A DNA stretch of 64,000 nt. Origin: Thalassospira indica (GTDB lineage Bacteria > Pseudomonadota > Alphaproteobacteria > Rhodospirillales > Thalassospiraceae). The position numbers and the translations under genes are program-made. The DNA is taken from contig NZ_CP031555.1 in assembly GCF_003403095.1 (NCBI RefSeq), positions 558,001 to 622,000 on the forward strand, written 5' to 3'. The notes under the pieces were generated by a model that was not told where the DNA came from, made no database searches, and saw nothing but the letters and a program-made list of their open reading frames with translations. This document shows positions 42,391 through 53,979 of the stretch, piece after piece (positions within the stretch are counted from its first letter, which is position 1; each line of letters opens with the position of its first letter).

Positions 42391-43311
42391 ATGAAACGCC
42401 GTCCATTGCCGCTAAATGCGCTCCGTGCCTTCGAAGTGGCCGGACGTCTTGAAAGTTTCACCAAAGCGTCACATGATCTTAACGTGACCCAAGGGGCGGT
42501 CAGTCGGCAGGTGCAGCATCTTGAGGAAGTTCTGGGTCGTCAGCTGTTTGAACGCCACCACAGAAGCCTGCGGTTGACGCGCGCCGGTCGCAACCTTCTC
42601 GAAGCCCTCACCCCGGCCTTTGACGCCATCGAAGACGCGGTTGCCAAGGTCGAAGACCGTGCCGATGACACCCACCTGTCTGTTTCGGCACCGCTGACAT
42701 TTTCCATGCGATGGATCGTGCCGCGGCTCGGGCGGTTTCAGATGGAATATCCTGATTTTCAAGTCCAGTTGGGCACCTATAGTGACGATCTGGCATCGGT
42801 TGACTTCAACGAGGTCGATATCGCCATCCGCTTTGCCGATCATGGCAATGAACAGCTGGTGCATGAATTTCTGACCGGCGAACGGCTGTTGCCGGTCTGT
42901 CATCCCGATCTGGCCAAGCAACTCAAAGCGCCAGAAGACCTGGCGGGTGTGACGCTTCTGCACTGCTCAGCCCAGCGCGAAGACTGGCGCATCTGGCTTG
43001 AAGGAACCGGTATCAAGGGGGTGGATGGCACCAAGGGGCCGGTTTTTGCCACCCTTGATATGGCCATGGAGGCCGCGGCAAGTGGCTTTGGGGTGGTGGT
43101 GTCCGATCCGGCCATGATCGGAGAATATGTTGTGACCAATCGCCTGACCGTGCCGTTTGATCTACCGGTCGACAGTCCTTATGCCTATTCGCTGTGCTAT
43201 CCGCGCGGGCGTCTGGAACGGCGCAAGGTCAAGGCGTTCCGTGACTGGTTGATGTCAGAGATCAAGCTTGAAACCGCGCGGCGAAAACTGACGCAAAAAG
43301 ATGCGCGATAA
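42391..43311 (+). CDS. LysR family transcriptional regulator, GcvA-type
   Basis: A 306-residue LTTR. The N-terminal winged helix (NALRAFEVAGRLESFTKASHDLNVTQGAVSRQVQHLEEVLG in part, then QLFERHHRSLRLTRAGR) is standard, and the RPLPLNALRAFEVAG start is typical of the GcvA group. The effector domain spans about 90-290. Such regulators often control amino-acid or beta-lactamase genes. It is divergent from the DUF1127 gene, about 170 bases apart, and lies upstream of the yej operon in the same direction. Whether it controls either cannot be told. Confidence 0.92.
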   Translation: MKRRPLPLNALRAFEVAGRLESFTKASHDLNVTQGAVSRQVQHLEEVLGRQLFERHHRSLRLTRAGRNLLEALTPAFDAIEDAVAKVEDRADDTHLSVSAPLTFSMRWIVPRLGRFQMEYPDFQVQLGTYSDDLASVDFNEVDIAIRFADHGNEQLVHEFLTGERLLPVCHPDLAKQLKAPEDLAGVTLLHCSAQREDWRIWLEGTGIKGVDGTKGPVFATLDMAMEAAASGFGVVVSDPAMIGEYVVTNRLTVPFDLPVDSPYAYSLCYPRGRLERRKVKAFRDWLMSEIKLETARRKLTQKDAR

Positions 43312-43441
43312 ACCAAACTCACGTGAAGGTGCCTTGAAATTGAACGATTTAACGGTGACTATCAGGTGGTTCTAGTGTGGCATCATTCACAAACAACGTG
43401 GGCAGGGGGCATCGCGAAGTGACCGTCGATTGCGCCGCGTG

Positions 43442-43479
43442 GATTAAGTCCACATAATAGTAGATTAAGTCCACATAAT
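43442..43479. promoter_or_regulatory. Tandem 17-bp direct repeat upstream of yejA
   Basis: GATTAAGTCCACATAAT occurs twice, at 43442-43458 and 43463-43479, 21 bases apart (two helical turns). It ends about 42 bases before the yejA start. This is a strong candidate for binding sites of one regulator on the same face of the DNA. The regulator is unknown. Confidence 0.65.
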
Positions 43480-43520
43480 GGAACAATGATCAGCTTGCAT
43501 CAGGGAAAGACGACAATCAC

Positions 43521-45473
43521 ATGATTTCGTATGCAGCCAGCATGACAATGCCGGGCCGGGGACGGTTTGGCGTGGCTATGAAAACCATCCTTTTTGCCAG
43601 TTTACTGACTGTCTTTTCGGTTCTTGCGCCCTTGCATCAGGCACATGCACAGGATGGCGACAAACCGGTGATTACACCGGCACCCACCGTGGCCGTCGAC
43701 GAGGCCGATCTGGCGCCGCTGACCACCCGCTCACACGGTATTTCGCTGTATGGTGATCTGAAATACGGGCCGGACTTTCATCACTTTGATTATGTGAACC
43801 CCGATGCGCCGAAGGGCGGCACGTTGGTGCAATCCTCCATCGTTGCCTTTGATACCCTTAATCCCTTTACGCTCAAGGGCAATCCGGCTGCGGGCCTTGG
43901 TCTGATCTATGACAGCCTGATGGTTTCCAGCGCGGATGAGCCCTACGCCATGTATGGCCTGATTGCCCATTCGATCGAGGTGCCGGACGACCGGTCCTAT
44001 GCCATCTTCCATCTTGATCCGCGTGCGCGTTTCCAGGATGGCAGCGATATCACCGCCGAAGACGTGGTGTTTTCCTACGAAGTGCTGGTCGAAAAGGGCA
44101 GTCCCGTCTACCGCCAGTATTTTTCCCAGATCGAAGGGGCCGAGGTGATTGACGAACTGACCGTCAAATTCACTTTCAAGCCAGGCAACAATCGCGAAAC
44201 ACCGATGACCGTGGCGGGCATTTCGATCATGCCGAAAAAGTTCTGGGAAGGTAAGGACTTCGCCAAAACCACCTTTGAAATTCCAGTCGGCAGCGGGGCC
44301 TATAAGGTTGCCAGCATCGAAGCTGGCCGACGCATCACCTATGAACGGGTCAAGGATTACTGGGCGGCCGACCTTCCGGTCAATCGCGGGCAGAACAATT
44401 TCAATACCATCCGCTATGACACCTATCTTGATATGGAAGTGCAGCGTCAGGCATTTCTGGCTGGCGAATACATGATCCGGTCCGAGCATTCATCGCGCGA
44501 CTGGAACACGGCCTATAACACGCCTGCGGTCCAGCGTGGTGACATCCAAAAGGAATTCATGCCTGATCATTTGCCAACTGGCATGCAGGCCTATGTTCTG
44601 AACGCGCGCAATCCGCTGTTTGCCGACAAGCGCGTGCGCCGCGCGCTGCAATACGGGCTCGATTTCCAGTGGCTTAATCGTGCAATGTTCTATGGGGCCT
44701 ATCACCGTACCGACAGTTTCTTTGCCAACTCCGAACTGGCGGCGACCGGTATTCCGACCGGTGCTGAACTGGCACTGCTTGAACCCTATCGCGATCAATT
44801 GCCCGAAAGGTTGTTCACCGAACCCTATAAGTTGCCAAACTTTGATGCCCCGAACGGCCGCCGTGAGGCCCTGCGTGAATCCATGACGCTTCTGAACGAA
44901 GCAGGCTGGGAAGTACGCGACAAGGTTCTGGTCAACAAGGAAACCGGGCAGCCTTTCCGGTTCGAGCTGATCATTCGCCAGCCGGGGCTTGAAAAGATCG
45001 CGCTGGTGGTCAAATCGCGCCTCAAACAGCTTGGCGTGGAAATGGATATTCGCCTGATTGATACCGGCCAGTGGGTCAATCGTATTCAGGCCTTTGATTT
45101 CGAAGTTACCACCCATTGGTGGACGCAATCCCTGACACCGGGCAACGAACAGCGCGTGTTCTGGAGCTCCGAGGCCGCCGATCAACCCGGCTCTCGTAAC
45201 TTTGCCGGCATCAAGGATCCGGTGGTCGATGCGATGATCGAAAATGTGGCATCTGCCGACAGCTGGGAAGAACTGGTGGCTGCGACCCACGCACTGGATC
45301 GCGTACTTCTGTGGGGGAATTACGTCATTCCGCAATGGTATCTGGGTGGGGACCGCATGGTCTGGTGGAACATCTTTGGTCGCCCGGACACGGTGCCGCT
45401 TAAGGGGATGTCGATAATGCGCTGGTGGATTGACCCTGAAAAGGCCACCAAACTGCAGATGGGGGGATTCTAG
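43521..45473 (+). CDS. yejA: Peptide ABC transporter substrate-binding protein, YejA-like
   Basis: A periplasmic family 5 extracellular solute-binding protein, 650 residues from 43521. An alternative start at 43578 begins directly with the signal peptide KTILFASLLTVFSVLAPL, cleaved after QAHA. The mature protein carries DYVNPDAPKGGTLVQSS, FDTLNPFTLKGNPAAGLGLIYDSLM, SDITAEDVVFSYEVL and NRAMFYGAYHRTDSFFANSELA-like family patterns (in pieces). The substrate is probably an oligopeptide or microcin C-like peptide, judging by YejA of E. coli. It is the first gene of yejABEF with a 3-base gap to yejB. Confidence 0.93.
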   Translation: MISYAASMTMPGRGRFGVAMKTILFASLLTVFSVLAPLHQAHAQDGDKPVITPAPTVAVDEADLAPLTTRSHGISLYGDLKYGPDFHHFDYVNPDAPKGGTLVQSSIVAFDTLNPFTLKGNPAAGLGLIYDSLMVSSADEPYAMYGLIAHSIEVPDDRSYAIFHLDPRARFQDGSDITAEDVVFSYEVLVEKGSPVYRQYFSQIEGAEVIDELTVKFTFKPGNNRETPMTVAGISIMPKKFWEGKDFAKTTFEIPVGSGAYKVASIEAGRRITYERVKDYWAADLPVNRGQNNFNTIRYDTYLDMEVQRQAFLAGEYMIRSEHSSRDWNTAYNTPAVQRGDIQKEFMPDHLPTGMQAYVLNARNPLFADKRVRRALQYGLDFQWLNRAMFYGAYHRTDSFFANSELAATGIPTGAELALLEPYRDQLPERLFTEPYKLPNFDAPNGRREALRESMTLLNEAGWEVRDKVLVNKETGQPFRFELIIRQPGLEKIALVVKSRLKQLGVEMDIRLIDTGQWVNRIQAFDFEVTTHWWTQSLTPGNEQRVFWSSEAADQPGSRNFAGIKDPVVDAMIENVASADSWEELVAATHALDRVLLWGNYVIPQWYLGGDRMVWWNIFGRPDTVPLKGMSIMRWWIDPEKATKLQMGGF

Positions 45474-45476
45474 GCC

Positions 45477-46598
45477 ATGCTGAACTATATCATTCGGCGT
45501 TTGCTTCTGATCCCGGTCACGTTGTTTGGCATCATGTTGTTGAATTTCGCGATCATCCAGTTCGCCCCCGGCGGCCCGGTCGAACAGGTGATCGCCCAGC
45601 TTCAGGGAACGGCTGTTTCATCAACCGCGCGCATTACCAATCAGGGCGGCGACAGCGGCGGGGGTAGCGGATCAGGCGCATCCTCGGCATCTGGTAACAA
45701 CTTCTCATCGACGTCCAACTATCGCGGCGCGCAGGGGCTTGATCCCGAAGTCATCAAACAGCTGGAAGTACAGTTCGGTTTTGACAAACCGGCCCATGAA
45801 CGCTTCTGGATGATGATGAAGAACTATCTGACCTTCGATTTTGGCCAAAGCTATTTTCAGGACCGCGATGTGGTTGATCTTGTGATCGACAAGATGCCGG
45901 TTTCGATCTCGCTAGGCATCTGGTCAACGCTGATCATTTACATCATCTCGATCCCGCTGGGCATTAACAAGGCGGTGCGCGATGGGTCGAACTTCGATAT
46001 CTGGTCGTCGGCTGCGATCATTGTCGGCTTTGCCATTCCGGGCTTCCTGTTTGCCGTCATGCTGATCGTGGTGTTTGCCGGTGGGGCCTATCTTGACTGG
46101 TTCCCGTTACGCGGGCTGACATCGTCAAACTGGGAACAGCTGTCCTTGTGGGGCAAGATCGTTGATTATTTCTGGCACCTGACCCTGCCGATCATTGCCC
46201 TTACGATTTCGGGTTTTGCGACGCTGACGATGCTGACCAAGAACTCGTTCCTTGATGAGATTAACAAGCAATATGTCGTGACCGCCCGTGCGAAGGGGCT
46301 GACCGAAAAACGTGTGCTTTATGGTCATGTTTTCCGCAACGCCATGCTTTTGATCATTGCCGGGTTCCCCAGTGCACTGGTTGGCATGCTGTTTACCGGC
46401 TCGGTCCTGATCGAGGTAATCTTCTCGCTTGATGGTCTGGGCCTGCTTGGCTTTAACGCGGTGATGACGCGTGACTATCCGGTGATGTTTGCCACGCTTT
46501 ATTTCTTCACGCTTTTTGGTTTGATCATGAACCTGATCAGCGACCTCAGTTATCACTTTGTCGATCCCCGGATCGACTTTGAAGCGCGGGGGAACTGA
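45477..46598 (+). CDS. yejB: Peptide ABC transporter permease YejB
   Basis: A 373-residue integral membrane permease of the DppB/OppB type. The N-terminus [24 protein letters not shown] is the typical first helix, followed by [10 protein letters not shown]. Between about residues 46 and 82 is a Ser/Gly/Asn-rich periplasmic segment. The remaining helices and the cytoplasmic EAA loop ([27 protein letters not shown] in part) complete the fold. It pairs with YejE in the inner membrane. The stop and next ATG are almost adjacent, so it is translated together with yejE. Confidence 0.94.
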   Translation: MLNYIIRRLLLIPVTLFGIMLLNFAIIQFAPGGPVEQVIAQLQGTAVSSTARITNQGGDSGGGSGSGASSASGNNFSSTSNYRGAQGLDPEVIKQLEVQFGFDKPAHERFWMMMKNYLTFDFGQSYFQDRDVVDLVIDKMPVSISLGIWSTLIIYIISIPLGINKAVRDGSNFDIWSSAAIIVGFAIPGFLFAVMLIVVFAGGAYLDWFPLRGLTSSNWEQLSLWGKIVDYFWHLTLPIIALTISGFATLTMLTKNSFLDEINKQYVVTARAKGLTEKRVLYGHVFRNAMLLIIAGFPSALVGMLFTGSVLIEVIFSLDGLGLLGFNAVMTRDYPVMFATLYFFTLFGLIMNLISDLSYHFVDPRIDFEARGN

Positions 46599-46600
46599 TC

Positions 46601-47632
46601 ATGATCCGTGCTGTATTCTCACCGCTCAATCAGCGTCGCATCTCGAACTTCAAGTCCAACAAGCGCGGCTATTGGTCGCTTATGATCTTTACCCTCCTGT
46701 TTGTTATTTGCCTGTTTGCCGAACTGGTCGCCAATGACAGACCGATCTTCGTCAAATATGGCGACGAATGGTATGTGCCGATACTCTCGGACCACCCTGA
46801 AACCGCCTATGGCGGGGATTTTGATGTCGAGACCGATTTCTATGATCCCTATATCGAAGGCAAGATTGCCGAAAACGGTTTTGCCATCTGGCCTTTGATC
46901 CCGTTTTCCTATGACACCATCGATTTTGAAATGCGTGAACCGCAACCGGCCCCGCCGTCGACCCGTCATTGGCTGGGAACGGATGAGTTGGGGCGTGATG
47001 TTCTGGCCCGCCTGATTTATGGCTTCAGGATTTCGATCCTGTTCGGTCTGGCGCTGACTGCAATCAGTTCCGTGATCGGCATTGCTGCTGGCGCGGTGCA
47101 GGGCTATTTCGGCGGCTGGGTCGATCTTGGGTTCCAGCGCGTGATCGAAATCTGGTCGGGCCTGCCGCAACTCTTCATCCTGATCATTCTCGCCAGCCTG
47201 TTTGCGCCGGGTTTCTGGACGTTGCTGTTCATCCTGGTGCTGTTTAGCTGGATGAGTTTGACCGGTCTGGTCCGTGCCGAATTCCTGCGTGCGCGTAATT
47301 TCGAATATGTCCGGGCTGCGCGCGCACTTGGCATGACCGACACCCGGATCATGTATCGTCATGTTTTGCCGAATGCGATGGTGGCAACCATCACCTTCCT
47401 GCCGTTCGTGTTGAATGGCTCGATTGTGGCACTCACCTCGCTTGACTTCCTGTCGCTTGGCATGCCGCCCGGCTCCCCGTCCCTGGGCGAGTTGCTGTCA
47501 CAGGGCAAGAATAATCTTCAGGCGCCATGGCTTGGCTTTACGGCCTTCTTTGCCATCGCCACCATGCTCAGCCTTCTGATCTTTATCGGCGAAGCGGTGC
47601 GTGATGCCTTTGATCCCCGCAAGACATTTTAA
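46601..47632 (+). CDS. yejE: Peptide ABC transporter permease YejE
   Basis: A 343-residue permease of the DppC/OppC type. The N-terminal part has QRRISNFKSNKRGYWSLMIF, then a periplasmic insert of about 100 residues (VANDRPIFVKYGDEWYVPIL) characteristic of YejE, leading to HWLGTDELGRDVLARLIYGFR, the OppC signature. The helical core and EAA motif (EYVRAARALGMTDTRIMYRHVLPNA) follow. It forms the YejBE channel, coupled to YejF ATPases. Confidence 0.94.
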   Translation: MIRAVFSPLNQRRISNFKSNKRGYWSLMIFTLLFVICLFAELVANDRPIFVKYGDEWYVPILSDHPETAYGGDFDVETDFYDPYIEGKIAENGFAIWPLIPFSYDTIDFEMREPQPAPPSTRHWLGTDELGRDVLARLIYGFRISILFGLALTAISSVIGIAAGAVQGYFGGWVDLGFQRVIEIWSGLPQLFILIILASLFAPGFWTLLFILVLFSWMSLTGLVRAEFLRARNFEYVRAARALGMTDTRIMYRHVLPNAMVATITFLPFVLNGSIVALTSLDFLSLGMPPGSPSLGELLSQGKNNLQAPWLGFTAFFAIATMLSLLIFIGEAVRDAFDPRKTF

Positions 47633-47643
47633 GGAGTAGGACA

Positions 47644-49278
<1,635 letters not shown>

Positions 49279-49361
49279 GGGCAGCATTCCTGATCGAGAT
49301 CGGGTACAACATATGAAAAGGCAATAATAACAGGACTATAAAGGCAGGTTTAAGGTTGAAT

Positions 49362-50051
49362 ATGTTGTCACGTGCGATCAAAAATCGAACCGGACATCGT
49401 CTTTGCGGCCATGTGCTGATCATGGCTCTGTGCTTTGCTGTATTTTCAATGGCGATCCCTTCGGCCCGCGCCAGCACGGCGTCCGCGGACAAAGCCAATA
49501 CCGAAGAACCCAAAGAACCAGCCGTTCCTGAAATACCCGATACGGTTGTTGTGCCTGATCCGGTGTCGCTGACGATTGTCTTGCGAAAAAGCGGCACCAT
49601 TCGTCAGATCGTTTTCAACATCTGGCTGGAAGCCACCAACAGGCAGGCTGTGGACGTTATCGAACAACGCCTGCCCAAGGTCATCAACGCCTTTCTGGTC
49701 GATCTGCAACGCCTGATGTATCGCGATACCGAGCAACGCTTTGAAAACCGCGAACCGGGAAAACGCGGCTTTAAATATACAGCCCCCGGCCTTCTGCCGC
49801 CGCCGCCCCCCAAGACCGAGGAAGAACTCGCCGCCGAGGCCGAAGCCGCCAAGCTGGCTGAGGAAAATGGCGAGGAAATTGCCAAGGAACCACCCTTCAG
49901 TCCGTTCCAGCCGGTCTCGAACCGCTATTTCGCGGCCTTGCAAAACAAGCTTCTGCGCACCGGTCAGGGCGTTCTGCCACCCGATACCCTGCGCTCGGTC
50001 CAGATCCGCATGTTCTATGACTTCTGGCCGGGTGACGTTAAGCCGCGCTAA
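49362..50051 (+). CDS. Exported protein of unknown function, possibly FliL-like
   Basis: 229 residues from ATG 49362, with AAGG six bases ahead (a TTG at 49356 is the alternative). An N-terminal signal segment LIMALCFAVFSMAIPSARA is followed by an acidic Pro/Glu linker. Then comes VSLTIVLRKSGTIRQIVFNIWLEATN and a helix IEQRLPKVINAFLVDLQRL, an arrangement reminiscent of the FliL C-terminal domain. Proline- and acid-rich insert about 125-160 (PPPPPKTEEELAAEAE), then FSPFQPVSNRYFAALQNKLL. It follows yejF by 83 bases. The FliL similarity is weak and no flagellar gene is nearby. Confidence 0.75.
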   Translation: MLSRAIKNRTGHRLCGHVLIMALCFAVFSMAIPSARASTASADKANTEEPKEPAVPEIPDTVVVPDPVSLTIVLRKSGTIRQIVFNIWLEATNRQAVDVIEQRLPKVINAFLVDLQRLMYRDTEQRFENREPGKRGFKYTAPGLLPPPPPKTEEELAAEAEAAKLAEENGEEIAKEPPFSPFQPVSNRYFAALQNKLLRTGQGVLPPDTLRSVQIRMFYDFWPGDVKPR

Positions 50052-50192
50052 GTCATCTTCAGAAAAAACATCCAGGATAACGAAGCCGGATGATGTGTTC
50101 GGATATCGTGCATGGGCTTGTGCCAAATCGGCACTTGTCCCGACGTCGCACTGTGATATCCGATGGCCAACACCACCGGAGTTGCCCCAAAC

Positions 50193-50900
50193 ATGTCCTT
50201 TGAAATCTGGCTCAGTTTCACCCTGCTTGTCTTTCTGGTCGTGATGTCGCCCGGACCCAGCATCCTGATCGGCATGTCGCATGCGCTGCGTTATGGTGCG
50301 CGCCCGACCTTGATGACGGCCTTGGGTGATGTCACCGCCAACATGATCCAGATGCTGATTGCGGCCCTTGGTTTGGGGGCCGTCCTGGCGACATCGGCAA
50401 CTGCCTTTGCCATTGTCAAATGGTGCGGTGTTGGTTTTCTGCTCGTCATCGGTTTGATGTCATTCCTTCGCAAGCCCAGGGGAATCAGTATCAATACCGG
50501 TATCGAAACGAATAATCAGGCACGGTTTGAACCGGCAAACGGACTACGCCTGTTCCGTGAAGGCTTTCTGGTCGCGGCGGGAAATCCCAAGGCGATTGCC
50601 TTTTTCGGGGCGCTGTTTCCGCAATTCATTGATCCCGGCCAGCCCCTCACACCACAGCTCCTAATCCTTGGCGTCACCTTCGCGACACTTGATTACAGTT
50701 TCGTAATGATTTACGCGATGGGGGCTGCAAAACTGATGCCCTGGCTGGTGCGCCGCGGCGGCAATAACGTCATCGCACGGTTGTCAGGTGGCGTTTTGAT
50801 CGTCGCTGCGGGGCTTTTGGCGCTGATTGAGGTGCCCGAAACCATGGCCGACACCCACCAGGTTCCGGCACAGGCGATAAACCATCAACCGGCGCCATAA
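50193..50900 (+). CDS. LysE family amino-acid/homoserine exporter
   Basis: 235 residues with about six transmembrane helices: FTLLVFLVVMSPGPSILIGMSHALRYG (LysE signature SPGPS..G) at the start, then IQMLIAALGLGAVLATS, KWCGVGFLLVIGLMSF, NPKAIAFFGALFPQFID and LLILGVTFATLDYSFVMIYAM. Such exporters release amino acids or homoserine lactones. ATG 50193 has GGAG 11 bases ahead, and the alternative ATG at 50163 has no site. It stands alone, convergent with the MarR gene. Confidence 0.88.
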   Translation: MSFEIWLSFTLLVFLVVMSPGPSILIGMSHALRYGARPTLMTALGDVTANMIQMLIAALGLGAVLATSATAFAIVKWCGVGFLLVIGLMSFLRKPRGISINTGIETNNQARFEPANGLRLFREGFLVAAGNPKAIAFFGALFPQFIDPGQPLTPQLLILGVTFATLDYSFVMIYAMGAAKLMPWLVRRGGNNVIARLSGGVLIVAAGLLALIEVPETMADTHQVPAQAINHQPAP

Positions 50901-51183
50901 CGTCGTTTTGCCCGGTCTTTTGTATTAGAATTCCTGATAAGCAATTGATATCATATGGAAAAACAGAACGTGCATAACACGCTGATTGGCGCACATACAA
51001 ACCAACTGGTCTGTATATAGCGATTTTTTGCCATATCAGATTTGCTGCATTTAAAATGGGGAAGTTTTGCTGCCCTAATTGACCGATTTTGCGAAACGTG
51101 GCCTTGGAAACGGGCGTTGGGCATCAATTACGGACTGGCTTCAGACGCTTGTCGATTTGCTTTTGGTTGTTTCTGGGGCCGGA

Positions 51184-51531
51184 TTATTCGCTCTCGAGAC
51201 CCGCACCGACGATGATATCGCCAAATTCACGCAGGAAGACCGATCCCTTGACCGTCCGCTGCACCAGAACTGAACGGCGATCTTCTTCATCGACCTTGCG
51301 TTTGACCATGCCAAGCGAGCTCAGGCGATCAAGCGCACGGGTAATAGCCGGTTTGGAGATATTCAGCGCCTCGGAAAGGCCGCGCACCGTATGCGGCGCC
51401 GGGGTCAGGTAAACGCTTAGCAACAAGGCCATCTGTCGGGCCGACAGGTCGGGGGAATCCCGACGCACACTCTCAACAATCGCGATACGCCAAAGGTCAA
51501 GCGCCTGAGACGGTTTGATCTCGATCGACAT
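51184..51531 (-). CDS. MarR family winged-helix regulator (short)
   Basis: 115 residues from the ATG at 51531; a longer in-frame start at 51612 is less likely because it would include the palindrome below. The core is VRGLSEALNISKPAITRALDRLSSLGMVKRKVDEEDRRSVLV (in part), the MarR winged helix. It is slightly shorter than the usual 140-150 residues. A small palindrome TTACG-AATA-CGTAA (51555-51568) lies just upstream of the start and could be its own operator. It is downstream of the M17 peptidase on the same strand, though 102 bases separate the two. Confidence 0.8.
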   Translation of the reverse strand: MSIEIKPSQALDLWRIAIVESVRRDSPDLSARQMALLLSVYLTPAPHTVRGLSEALNISKPAITRALDRLSSLGMVKRKVDEEDRRSVLVQRTVKGSVFLREFGDIIVGAGLESE

Positions 51532-51633
51532 GTTCGTGCCCAACAATTTATTTGTTACGAATACGTAATCTCTACCTGACCCCTGCCATGATGTCAAAGG
51601 CCTAATTACCAAAAAATTGAATTTACGGTTAGT

Positions 51634-53034
51634 TTACTTACCGTAACGATCCTTGATCAGCTTGAAGGCGGCCCGGATGCCCTGTGCTTCGCCGCCGGTC
51701 GGGCGACCGGGACGGTCAGACGGGTTCCAGGCCATCAGATCGATATGAGCCCAGCTTTTGGCCCCCTCGGCAAAGCGATCAAGGAACAGGGCAGCAATGA
51801 TCGCCCCGCCAAACGGGCTGCCGGAAATGTTGTTCATGTCAGCCGCCTTGCTATCAAGCTGGCTGCGATAATCATCCCACAGCGGCAAACGCCACAGCGG
51901 ATCATTTTCGGCCATCCCGGTTTCCATCAACCCATTTGCCAGATCATCATCATTGGAAAAAAGGGCCGGCAAACCAAGACCAAGCGCAACACGTGCCGCC
52001 CCGGTCAGGGTCGCGAAATCAAGCAGCATGTCCGGGTCTTCTGATGCCGCCTCGGTAAGGGCATCGGAAAGCACGATGCGTCCTTCGGCGTCAGTATTGC
52101 CCACCTCGACCGTGATCCCTTTTCGGGTTTGCAAAATGTCACTCGGGCGATAGGCCCGACCCGATACCATGTTTTCAACTGCCGGGATCAGAACGCGCAA
52201 CCTTACCGGAAGGTCGGCCGCCATGATCATACGCGCCAGGCCAAGAACCTGTGCCGAACCGCCCATGTCCTTTTTCATCAAAAGCATGTTGCTCGATGGC
52301 TTCAGGTCATAGCCGCCGGTGTCAAAACACACCCCCTTGCCCACCAGCGTGATTTTCGGCGCACTTTCATCGCCCCATGTCAGGTCGATCAGGCGCGGCG
52401 CACGATCACTGCCATGCCCGACGGTGTGAATGGCCGGGTAGTTTTGCTTAAGCAGGTCTTCCCCGACAATCGCACTGACCTTGGCACCAAATTCCGCGCC
52501 AAGGCCGCGGGCGGCTTCTTCAAGCTCGGCCGGGCCCATGTCATTGGCCGGCACATTGATCAGGTCGCGTGCAAGGCCGATGCCGCGTGCAATATTCTCC
52601 GCCCGCTTGGCGGCCTCAATGTCATGCAGGGCGATTTTGGCGCGCTTGTCCTTTTTACCGTCATCCTTGCGATAGCGATCAAACCGATAGCCGCCCAGAT
52701 AAAGCCCAAGGGCAGCCTTTTCATAAAGATCATCCTTGCCTGTCAGATCATCTGAAAGCGCATAGGTCCCGACCGGAAGCGCGTTTGGCAAACCGGCAAA
52801 ATCCCAGATTGCCTTGGCATCATCAACATAACCAACCAGAACGGTGCCAACCGCGCCGTCTTTGCCGGGAAGCAAAAGCTGCGTGCCGCGCTTGCCCTCA
52901 AAACTGTTGGCGGCAATCCACGACTTGGTTGCGTCGGGCTGCTGGGCAAGCCAGCTTTCAAAATCGCTTTCGGCAATCGGGGTGATCGGGGTCGGCTTGG
53001 CAGAAGGATCGTTGGCGATGATGTGGTCGTACAA
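51634..53034 (-). CDS. Leucyl aminopeptidase, M17 family
   Basis: A cytoplasmic manganese/zinc peptidase of about 466 residues. The M17 signature NTDAEGRIVLSDAL is present. The first metal-binding lysine/aspartate region is in VGKGVCFDTGGYDLKP with KKDMGGS. The N-terminal domain runs to about 170. The most likely start is TTG 53034, which has AGGGA nine bases upstream and gives an N-terminus that starts near the PTPITPI motif seen in homologues; an ATG at 53163 would add a non-typical 43 residues. Its function is peptide turnover. Confidence 0.9.
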   Translation of the reverse strand: MYDHIIANDPSAKPTPITPIAESDFESWLAQQPDATKSWIAANSFEGKRGTQLLLPGKDGAVGTVLVGYVDDAKAIWDFAGLPNALPVGTYALSDDLTGKDDLYEKAALGLYLGGYRFDRYRKDDGKKDKRAKIALHDIEAAKRAENIARGIGLARDLINVPANDMGPAELEEAARGLGAEFGAKVSAIVGEDLLKQNYPAIHTVGHGSDRAPRLIDLTWGDESAPKITLVGKGVCFDTGGYDLKPSSNMLLMKKDMGGSAQVLGLARMIMAADLPVRLRVLIPAVENMVSGRAYRPSDILQTRKGITVEVGNTDAEGRIVLSDALTEAASEDPDMLLDFATLTGAARVALGLGLPALFSNDDDLANGLMETGMAENDPLWRLPLWDDYRSQLDSKAADMNNISGSPFGGAIIAALFLDRFAEGAKSWAHIDLMAWNPSDRPGRPTGGEAQGIRAAFKLIKDRYGK

Positions 53035-53316
53035 TTTAAGGCTTCCCTGCTGGTGACGGGTGACGGTCGACTGAAAGGGCAGCGGCCAAAGACCAACTGC
53101 CCAACCAAGACGAACCGGCAATATGTGTTCACAAGATATGTGACCCGATCTTACGGCTGCCATCCCCCGCGGTCAAAACTCATTCACATAATCGAACACT
53201 GCTTTGTGCTTAAAGCCATGCTTGAACGTCTGGCTTGAACACAGCACCCAAAGGCCAGATAGTATTCGCCGCTGTCATCAAATGTGCCAATCGCACCAAT
53301 CGCCAAAGGTCCCAGC

Positions 53317-53976
53317 ATGCAAAACCTTCCTGTGCTCTATATCGGCAATAAAAACTATTCCTCCTGGTCGCTGCGCGCCTGGCTTGGCCTGCGGGTGGCC
53401 GGCGTGGCGTTCGAGGAAAAGCTCGTCCCGCTCCGCTCCGAAGAATGGCACGCCAAGGCCCCGGTCTTTTCGCCCACGGCCAAGGTTCCGGCTTACTTCG
53501 ATGGCACCAAAACCATCTGGGAGGCGCTTGGTATCCTCGAATATATCGCAGACAGTCAGCCCGACACCATGCTCTGGCCGCTTGATATCGATGTGCGGGC
53601 GATTGCGCGTGCCGTGTCGCTTGAAATGCATGGCGGGTTTGGGCCTTTGCGAAGCTCCATGCCGATGAATTGCCGCAAAAGCCTGCCTGGTCTTGGGCGC
53701 GGTCCTGGCGTGGACAAGGACATCAACCGTATCGGTGAAACCTTCAAGATGTGCCGGACCCAATATGGGCAGGGCGGTGATTTCCTGTTTGGTCATTTCT
53801 CGATTGCCGATGCCATGTATGCCCCGGTGGTAACAAGGTTCAAAACCTATGGCGTCACCCTTGATCCGATTGGCAATGCCTATATGGAAACCATCCTTGG
53901 CCTGCCGGAGATGAAGGAATGGTACGCCGATGCCGCGGCTGAGGAATGGGTGATTGACGACGCTGAGGTAAAATAA
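53317..53976 (+). CDS. Glutathione S-transferase family protein
   Basis: 219 residues with an N-terminal thioredoxin fold: VLYIGNKNYSSWSLRAWLGL (the Ser/Tyr used for glutathione), the FSPTAKVPAYFDGT cis-proline region and WEALGILEYIAD. The alpha-helical C-terminal domain contains LFGHFSIADAMYAPVVTRF. The best match by pattern is the YfcF/zeta-like group. It begins with AAAGGTC ahead of the ATG. The next gene starts four bases after its stop, so the two are one operon. Confidence 0.9.
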   Translation: MQNLPVLYIGNKNYSSWSLRAWLGLRVAGVAFEEKLVPLRSEEWHAKAPVFSPTAKVPAYFDGTKTIWEALGILEYIADSQPDTMLWPLDIDVRAIARAVSLEMHGGFGPLRSSMPMNCRKSLPGLGRGPGVDKDINRIGETFKMCRTQYGQGGDFLFGHFSIADAMYAPVVTRFKTYGVTLDPIGNAYMETILGLPEMKEWYADAAAEEWVIDDAEVK

Positions 53977-53979
53977 CCC

